Shown here: in pieces, positions 34,045 through 38,020 of the stretch | Numbering within the stretch: the stretch's first letter is position 1 | Layout: each line of letters opens with the position of its first letter | Origin: a virus | Reading direction: 5' to 3' (one strand) | DNA: 38,020 nucleotides | Virus record (IMG/VR): IMGVR_UViG_3300030109_002694 | Span: 1 to 38,020 of that record | The notes under the pieces: generated by a model | What the model saw: the letters and a program-made list of their open reading frames with translations, nothing else | Told to the model about the DNA's origin: nothing | Database searches by the model: none | Program-made: the position numbers and the translations under genes

Positions 34045-34472
34045 AAAACTCAATTAAAAAAATAATAAGATATGTGCTTAAGGATTTAAATATGTATAGT
34101 GAAGATGCAGAGAATCTAGTCTACAGGACTGGTATGTCTGAGAGTAACTATAAACACCTAGAACAAGTTAAAGGTCCAGCACTAGGTTTCTTTCAGGTAG
34201 AACCAGATACCATTAATGACACTATCAATAACTACCTTAAGTACAGACCAGAAAAATTAGAGCATCTTGTTAGGCGTGGCTTAGATTTATCAGACCCAGA
34301 GAACAGCGTGCTTTGTAGTATATACCTACAGGTAGCTTTTTGCAGATATAAATACTGGAGAAGCCCAAAGCCTATACCAAGTGGTGTAGTGGCACAAGCT
34401 AAATACTGGAAAGAAATATACAATGGTCCAGGTAAAGGCACCATAGAACATTTTGTAGAGAATAATGACTGA
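34041..34472 (+). CDS. Endolysin-like muramidase/transglycosylase
   Basis: 143 aa with an N-terminal basic helix, then VYRTGMSESNYKHLEQVKGP and ALGFFQVEPDTINDTINNYL, followed by QVAFCRYKYWRSPKPIP and YWKEIYNGPGKGT. This is a lysozyme-like glycosidase family frequent in phages (catalytic Glu probably E34 in SES; GPALGxxQxEP at 45-55). It should cut peptidoglycan at lysis. No signal peptide is visible, so release through a holin is expected. ATGA overlap with the giant protein gene. Confidence 0.75.
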   Translation: MKNSIKKIIRYVLKDLNMYSEDAENLVYRTGMSESNYKHLEQVKGPALGFFQVEPDTINDTINNYLKYRPEKLEHLVRRGLDLSDPENSVLCSIYLQVAFCRYKYWRSPKPIPSGVVAQAKYWKEIYNGPGKGTIEHFVENND

Positions 34473-34758
34473 TTTTAAATGTAGTCAATGTGGTGTTTGC
34501 TGTAAACAGGCAGGTAAAATAGGGCTACCAACTAAAGAAGATGGAAGCTGTAAGTTTTTATCTGATGACAATCAGTGTACCATATACGACACTAGACCAG
34601 ATATATGTAATATTAAAACAATGTATAACAAAAGAAAGGCTAATGGCATGGATATAAGCTATAAAGAGTATTTAAAGATGTCTAGCCAGGCGTGTAACGA
34701 TATGATGGATATATACGACATTGATAAAAAATACAGACTTAACCCAGAGGACTACTAG
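34465..34758 (+). CDS. YkgJ-like cysteine-cluster protein
   Basis: 97 aa with C6-x-x-C9-G-x-C12-C13, C29, C38 and C48 in the pattern CSQCGVCC ... CKFL ... CTIYDTRPDIC, the signature of the YkgJ/UPF0153 zinc- or iron-chelating cysteine cluster. The family's biochemical role is unclear; bacterial members are longer. It overlaps the endolysin gene by 8 nt and lies within the lysis region, which does not by itself define its function. Confidence 0.75.
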   Translation: MTDFKCSQCGVCCKQAGKIGLPTKEDGSCKFLSDDNQCTIYDTRPDICNIKTMYNKRKANGMDISYKEYLKMSSQACNDMMDIYDIDKKYRLNPEDY

Positions 34759-35042
34759 TGGACTTTGTTAATTTAATTGAGACCTTTGGCTTACCAGTAG
34801 CTGGTGTTATAGCACTGGGATTCTATGTATCTAGGCAAAATAAATGGATACAGGAGACTCTTATGCAAGAGCTAGAGGAGAGTCAAAATCGTACAGAAGG
34901 GATTCTTATCAAGCTTATAGACCAGCAGAAGCGTCTACAAACAGATGAGTTCCCAGACTTACATAAAGAGCTTGCACGATTAGAAGGTAGCTACCATTCA
35001 ATCGTAAGAATAATAAGCAGTTTAAAACAAAAAAATTCATAG
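34758..35042 (+). CDS. Holin/spanin-like membrane protein with coiled coil
   Basis: 94 aa, GTG start overlapping the previous TAG by one base. One transmembrane segment (FGLPVAGVIALGFYVSR, about residues 10-26) with the rest a charged coiled coil (QETLMQELEESQNRTEGILI). The layout resembles BhlA/UviB-like holins or an i-spanin. Next to an endolysin and a second membrane protein it is likely part of the lysis cassette. Confidence 0.6.
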   Translation: MDFVNLIETFGLPVAGVIALGFYVSRQNKWIQETLMQELEESQNRTEGILIKLIDQQKRLQTDEFPDLHKELARLEGSYHSIVRIISSLKQKNS

Positions 35043-35050
35043 GAGGATAG

Positions 35051-35224
35051 ATGAAAGAAGCAGTAATAGCAGTAGTAGAAAAACCAGTAGTAGGAGCGTG
35101 TTGCTCATTTAGTGGAGCACTAATTAATCACATGGAGATGTTAAGTCCATACTTAAACTTCGCATCGGTTTGCGTTGGTTTGCTTGTGGGTCTAATGACA
35201 CTCAAAAAAATCTGGAAAGGATAA
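35051..35224 (+). CDS. 57-aa holin candidate
   Basis: Begins MKEAVIAVVEKPVVGACCSF, then SGALINHMEML, then SPYLNFASVCVGLLVGLMTL and KKIWKG. Two hydrophobic stretches and a basic C-terminus match the size and layout of small class II holins. Ribosome binding site AGGAGG, 6 nt upstream. It lies directly after the coiled-coil membrane protein and near the endolysin. Confidence 0.65.
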   Translation: MKEAVIAVVEKPVVGACCSFSGALINHMEMLSPYLNFASVCVGLLVGLMTLKKIWKG

Positions 35225-35230
35225 AATAAA

Positions 35231-35407
35231 ATGATAGCTGGACTAATAGTTAATTACCTTAAAGAAAACAAAGAAGAAATTATAAATGAAATCAACAAGA
35301 AAGTAAATATACCTCTTATATCAGAAGCAAAAGAAGAGGATATATTAAATTCATTGTTTGATGGACTAATGGAAATACTTGAAGGAATATTAGCTAAGAA
35401 AAAATAG
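35231..35407 (+). CDS. 58-aa hypothetical protein at end of late region
   Basis: Begins MIAGLIVNYLKENKEEIINE, then INKKVNIPLISEAKEEDILN and a helical end (SLFDGLMEILEGILAKKK). A small amphipathic helical protein of a type found downstream of holins in several phages. Weak ribosome binding site (AAAATAAA), so translation is probably coupled to the holin gene. Function unknown. Confidence 0.6.
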   Translation: MIAGLIVNYLKENKEEIINEINKKVNIPLISEAKEEDILNSLFDGLMEILEGILAKKK

Positions 35408-35467
35408 TTTGGAATAAATCTACAGCTGTCGTAAATTCCTATAACAATTAACTTAGGAGTAGCGACT

Positions 35468-36049
35468 ATGAGTAAGATAGATTTATCTAAACTAACGCAA
35501 CCAACACCAGAAGATAGGATTAAACACAGAACCCAAGCAGGGGTAAAGCTGTCGTACGTTGATGCACGATACTGCATGGATGTACTTGATGATGTTGTAG
35601 GTCCTGAAAACTGGAGTGATGATTATAAAGAAGTAAAGGGTTTGTTGATGTGTGGTGTATCCATCAATGTTAATGGAGTTAAAGTAACAAAGTGGGACAC
35701 TGGAACTGAAGCAAACTTTGAAGGAGAAAAGTCTATAGTTAGCGACTCATTTAAACGAGCGTGTGTTAAATGGGGTATAGCAAGAGATTTATACGATATT
35801 AAAAAGGCTGGGGGGAACGCTACTCCGAAACCTACTGGAGCCTCAACTCCGAATGGTCCCCAGCCAGTCTCTCCAACAAGTAAGCAATCAGAATACATAC
35901 TAGACTTTGGTAAACATAGTGGCAAGTTTATCTCAGACATTCCTTTAGATTATCTTAAATGGTTTCTAAATCAGAAGGATAATAAGAAGGATGAGAAGAA
36001 GTACAATGTATTTCTAAGTGAATACCACAAAAGAAAAACAAATGATTAA
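35468..36049 (+). CDS. Rad52/22-type annealing protein with DUF3820-like tail
   Basis: 193 aa. Residues 1-118 have the Rad52/22 double-strand-break repair pattern (SYVDARYCMDVLDDVVGPENWSDDYKEV; SIVSDSFKRACVKWGIARDLY). A Pro/Ser linker (119-142) leads to a small domain, DFGKHSGKFISDIPLDYLKWFL, of the DUF3820/ExoX C-terminal type. Rad52-type phage proteins anneal complementary single strands during recombination-dependent replication; the tail domain probably binds DNA or a nuclease. Ribosome binding site AGGAGTAGCG. A 60-bp gap upstream separates it from the late genes and may hold a promoter (TATAAC at 35440-35445 is a weak -10 candidate). Confidence 0.8.
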   Translation: MSKIDLSKLTQPTPEDRIKHRTQAGVKLSYVDARYCMDVLDDVVGPENWSDDYKEVKGLLMCGVSINVNGVKVTKWDTGTEANFEGEKSIVSDSFKRACVKWGIARDLYDIKKAGGNATPKPTGASTPNGPQPVSPTSKQSEYILDFGKHSGKFISDIPLDYLKWFLNQKDNKKDEKKYNVFLSEYHKRKTND

Positions 36050-36776
36050 GCACGTTGAGGGAACTCGATATGGTAGGTTCTATGACATTGGGGATGGTAT
36101 ATACGTCCCCAGTGTTACTACGGTTACTAGATATGGATGCCCTACACCTAACTACCTTCTAAAGTACATAGTGAACAACTCAAAGGGTGACTATGATAAG
36201 TACCTAGAGACCAACTCTGAAGCACTTAGAGTAGGAACTGCTGTACATGATAACTGTGAGAAGCTTTTGTTAGGTGAGGACTTACTTATTGAGAACGACC
36301 CAGAGGTACAAAAAGGTGTTATAAGTTTCTGTAAGTGGTATCAAGACTACCTACCAAAGGTAATTGCAATAGAAGAGGTATTATACTGCAAGAACCATAA
36401 GAGAGGAAAGCTTATACATCCATTTGCTGGTAGATGTGACTTAGTAGCAGAGATGAACGATGAGACGTGGATGATTGACTTAAAGACATCTAAGAGCTTA
36501 GAGGACTATACTTATGTTATCCAACTTAGTATGTATAAGATGTTATGGGATGCTAGACATCCAGAGAGACCAATAGATAGACTAGCTTTAGTACATTGTA
36601 AAAAGAACTTTATGGGTGCACAGCCTACAGCCAGAACAAAGCTTTTTAAAGAAGTTAAGTTTGATGAGAAGTCTGTAAAGTCAGCAGTAAGATTCTTTTA
36701 CAGGTACCAGGAAGCCTTTGATAGTAAAGGGAACCTAAAAACAAAAGCTAAATTACAGACTGAATTTAAACTATAG
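36042..36776 (+). CDS. PD-(D/E)XK exonuclease (Exo/RecB/Cas4-like)
   Basis: 244 aa from ATG 36042, overlapping the annealase stop by 8 nt; an in-frame GTG at 36018 is less likely. Motifs: GTAVHDNCEKLL (helix with the first metal-site residues), FAGRCDLVAEMN (acidic residue), TWMIDLKTSKS (D-x-K core), and VIQLSMYKMLW (QxxxY). This set defines RecB-like nucleases. Encoded with the Rad52-type annealase it forms a two-component exonuclease-annealase system like lambda Exo/Bet or RecE/RecT. Confidence 0.8.
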   Translation: MIKHVEGTRYGRFYDIGDGIYVPSVTTVTRYGCPTPNYLLKYIVNNSKGDYDKYLETNSEALRVGTAVHDNCEKLLLGEDLLIENDPEVQKGVISFCKWYQDYLPKVIAIEEVLYCKNHKRGKLIHPFAGRCDLVAEMNDETWMIDLKTSKSLEDYTYVIQLSMYKMLWDARHPERPIDRLALVHCKKNFMGAQPTARTKLFKEVKFDEKSVKSAVRFFYRYQEAFDSKGNLKTKAKLQTEFKL

Positions 36777-36784
36777 GAGTAGCG

Positions 36785-37465
36785 ATGAACGATTATATAG
36801 TAATACCAGGAAGTATTTTAAGGGATGATAACCTTACCTATATGCAGAAGCTTATACTGGCTAAAATCACTAATTTAGATAACGATAAGGGGTGTTTTGC
36901 AACCAACAAATACTTTGCAAGACTATTATCCACATCTATAAATAGTGTATCAAAGACAATAAACCAGTTAAAAAGTATGGGATTAATTGAAGTAGAAATA
37001 ACAAACAATACAGATAGAAGTATAACCCTAGCCAAAAAGTGTAGGGGGGATGTCGTAAAAGTGGAGGGGGGGTCGCCTAAAAGTGTAGGGTCTTCCGATA
37101 CTATTAATATAGATAGTAATATAGATAATAATAAAATATATAAAAGTTTTATTGATTGGTGGAAATTATATAACAAAAAAGTTGGCAAGGATAAGGCTCT
37201 TAAGTTCTGGACTAAGAAACTTGACCAGTCTCTAGTGGATGATATTATGAACCACACCAAGCGTTATGTAAAAGCTACCGATAAGCAGTTTAGAAAGAAT
37301 CCATATACTTACCTGTTTAATAATTCATGGGAAGATGAGATAATGAACGAGGTAGAGGAACAGCAAAGCAATCCATATGTAGATGCTCAGAAACTAAAAG
37401 CCTACAATCTAAGAATGGGAACCAACTACCAGACAGTAGAAGAATTGAGGATGGCTAATGATTAA
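36785..37465 (+). CDS. Replication initiator, lambda-O-like (winged HTH + helicase-recruiting domain)
   Basis: 226 aa. The N-terminal domain (about 1-90) is a winged helix: LTYMQKLILAKITNLDNDKG, then CFATNKYFARLLSTSINSVS and KTINQLKSMGLIEVE. The C-terminal domain (about 118-190) with FIDWWKLYNKKVGKDKALKF, YVKATDKQFRKNP and TYLFNNSWEDEI matches the C-terminal part of many phage replication proteins that recruit the host helicase or its loader. The linker is coded by DNA with three 22-bp iterons followed by an AT-rich stretch, as in lambda O. No own helicase or polymerase is present. Ribosome binding site AGGAGTAGCG. Confidence 0.8.
   Translation: MNDYIVIPGSILRDDNLTYMQKLILAKITNLDNDKGCFATNKYFARLLSTSINSVSKTINQLKSMGLIEVEITNNTDRSITLAKKCRGDVVKVEGGSPKSVGSSDTINIDSNIDNNKIYKSFIDWWKLYNKKVGKDKALKFWTKKLDQSLVDDIMNHTKRYVKATDKQFRKNPYTYLFNNSWEDEIMNEVEEQQSNPYVDAQKLKAYNLRMGTNYQTVEELRMAND
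37035..37150. other. Candidate replication origin inside the initiator gene
   Basis: Three copies of a core AAAAGTGTAGGG (second: AAAAGTGGAGGG) start at 37035, 37057 and 37079, a constant period of 22 bp. Because 22 is not a multiple of three, the three copies are read in three different frames, so the repeat is a DNA signal and not a protein repeat. Immediately downstream, 37098-37150 is extremely AT-rich (TATTAATATAGATAGTAATA type), a suitable unwinding element. The position in the linker of a lambda-O-like gene matches lambdoid origins. Confidence 0.7.
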
Positions 37466-37859
37466 ACTGGGTGATGCTATGCGACCACTTACAAGTAAAT
37501 TTGATATTGATTTAAGCTTAGGAGAGAAGTATGAAGACTCTCTTGCTCAGATATTAACCATATCCAAGATAGAAGTTAAAGCAGAAATAGATAAGTGGAG
37601 AGATACAGGTAACATAGCTATAGAGATTAGATGTAATGGAAAGCTATCTGGATTATCTGTAACTAAAGCAGACCACTGGTGTCATGTTTTATCGTACAAG
37701 AATGAAATTAAAATGATATTAATATTCCCTATAGAAGAACTTAAAAGAATAGTCAGGGAGCTAGTAGACAAAAAAGAAGCTAAGGTAGTTATGGGTGGTG
37801 ATAATAATAAATCACAGCTCGTACTGGTACCTCTAGATAAACTGAAAGGAGTAGCATGA
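37458..37859 (+). CDS. PD-(D/E)XK nuclease-like protein (right copy)
   Basis: 133 aa, same gene as 37-438 with four substitutions (I29L, V87I, N93E, Q107E). The E-V-K core and TGNIAIEI strand are unchanged. Ten further base changes are silent, showing purifying selection on the coding sequence. It overlaps the initiator gene end by 8 nt, giving the full context that is cut at the left window edge. Confidence 0.6.
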   Translation: MIKLGDAMRPLTSKFDIDLSLGEKYEDSLAQILTISKIEVKAEIDKWRDTGNIAIEIRCNGKLSGLSVTKADHWCHVLSYKNEIKMILIFPIEELKRIVRELVDKKEAKVVMGGDNNKSQLVLVPLDKLKGVA

Positions 37860-37954
37860 GATATAGAGATGAATTAGAGCTAATAATAATGATAGGAATA
37901 CTGGTAGTAGGAACTATTGCACTTGTAATGTTAGTGAGGTCAGCATGGATATAA
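37856..37954 (+). CDS. Small single-span membrane protein (right copy)
   Basis: 32 aa counterpart of 435-533. Five residues differ, all hydrophobic or small exchanges within the membrane segment (LIIMIGILVVGTIALVMLV), while the flanking residues MRYRDELE and RSAWI are identical. Same AAGGAGTAGC ribosome binding site and ATGA overlap. Confidence 0.65.
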   Translation: MRYRDELELIIMIGILVVGTIALVMLVRSAWI

Positions 37955-38020
37955 TGAAAAAAATTGAAGAGATATATCCAGAGTGTACAGATGCCTTAAT
38001 GAATAACTTTGATAGAGCAT
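37945..38020 (+). CDS. 5' end of DUF1599/Nmad1-like gene (partial)
   Basis: First 25 codons of the gene that is complete at 524-880; cut by the window end. Identical in sequence to that copy. Confidence 0.85.
   Translation, partial: MDIMKKIEEIYPECTDALMNNFDRA

Larger units (their letters stand above)
37422..38020. repeat. Right copy of imperfect terminal redundancy
   Basis: Matches 1-599 with 21 substitutions and no gaps. The first 77 and the last 82 positions of the repeat are identical; differences cluster between. If the copies are collapsed the genome is 37421 bp. Confidence 0.9.

Noticed and set aside
37035-37090. Short CRISPR-like array
   Set aside because: Only three imperfect units with a 22-bp period and no spacers of normal length; the in-gene location with AT-rich flank fits iterons.
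1-38020. tRNA genes, insertion sequences and homing introns
   Set aside because: Intergenic spaces are too short and no cloverleaf, transposase or intron pattern was seen by eye; a dedicated tRNA scan could still find one.

Overview
The window is essentially one complete genome of an uncultured short-tailed (podovirus-like) tailed phage. Positions 1-599 and 37422-38020 are the same locus in two versions that differ at 21 of 599 positions without indels, and both window ends cut through genes. The simplest reading is a circularly permuted genome of about 37.4 kb read slightly more than once round, with the two ends taken from sister strains. The DNA is AT-rich (roughly 35% GC by eye). No integrase, CI-type repressor, DNA polymerase, RNA polymerase or tRNA was seen, which suggests a lytic phage dependent on host replication and transcription. 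The host cannot be named. Shine-Dalgarno use and the overall gene set fit a Gram-negative, possibly aquatic, host, but this is inference.

Layout on the circle: (1) A replication/recombination arm on the + strand runs from 35468 through the junction to 3251. It holds a Rad52/22-type annealing protein, a PD-(D/E)XK exonuclease, a lambda-O-like initiator with candidate origin iterons inside its gene, a second PD-(D/E)XK-like protein, a DUF1599/Nmad1-like protein, a SpoVG-like protein, many small overlapping genes, a NinG-like HNH protein and a third PD-(D/E)XK protein. It ends at a bidirectional terminator (3250-3282). (2) A convergent minus-strand early operon (5929 to 3284) carries an ArdC-type antirestriction protein and nine small genes, six of them microproteins of 32-53 aa, including a ribbon-helix-helix regulator candidate and two single-span membrane proteins. 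(3) A divergent AT-rich control region (5930-6121) has phased A-tracts and a palindrome. (4) A late + strand region (6122-35407) covers DNA packaging, two giant modular decoration-like proteins, portal, scaffold, major capsid protein, head decoration protein, two head-tail adaptors, tail nozzle, ejection proteins including a 2550-aa polyvalent protein, and lysis genes.

Working model: ArdC, and probably parts of the injected 2550-aa protein, protect the genome on entry. The initiator opens an internal origin and recruits host replication proteins. The annealase-exonuclease pair and the junction nucleases make concatemers, which TerS/TerL package by a headful-like mechanism. No classical tail fibre or tailspike gene is visible. 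The jelly-roll carbohydrate-binding-like modules nested in the two giant proteins and in the tail nozzle are the best candidates for surface attachment. The most interesting observations are the in-gene iteron origin, the nested decoration/CBM-like architecture, the microprotein-rich minus operon, and an extended Shine-Dalgarno signature (GGAGTAGC) confined to early genes.
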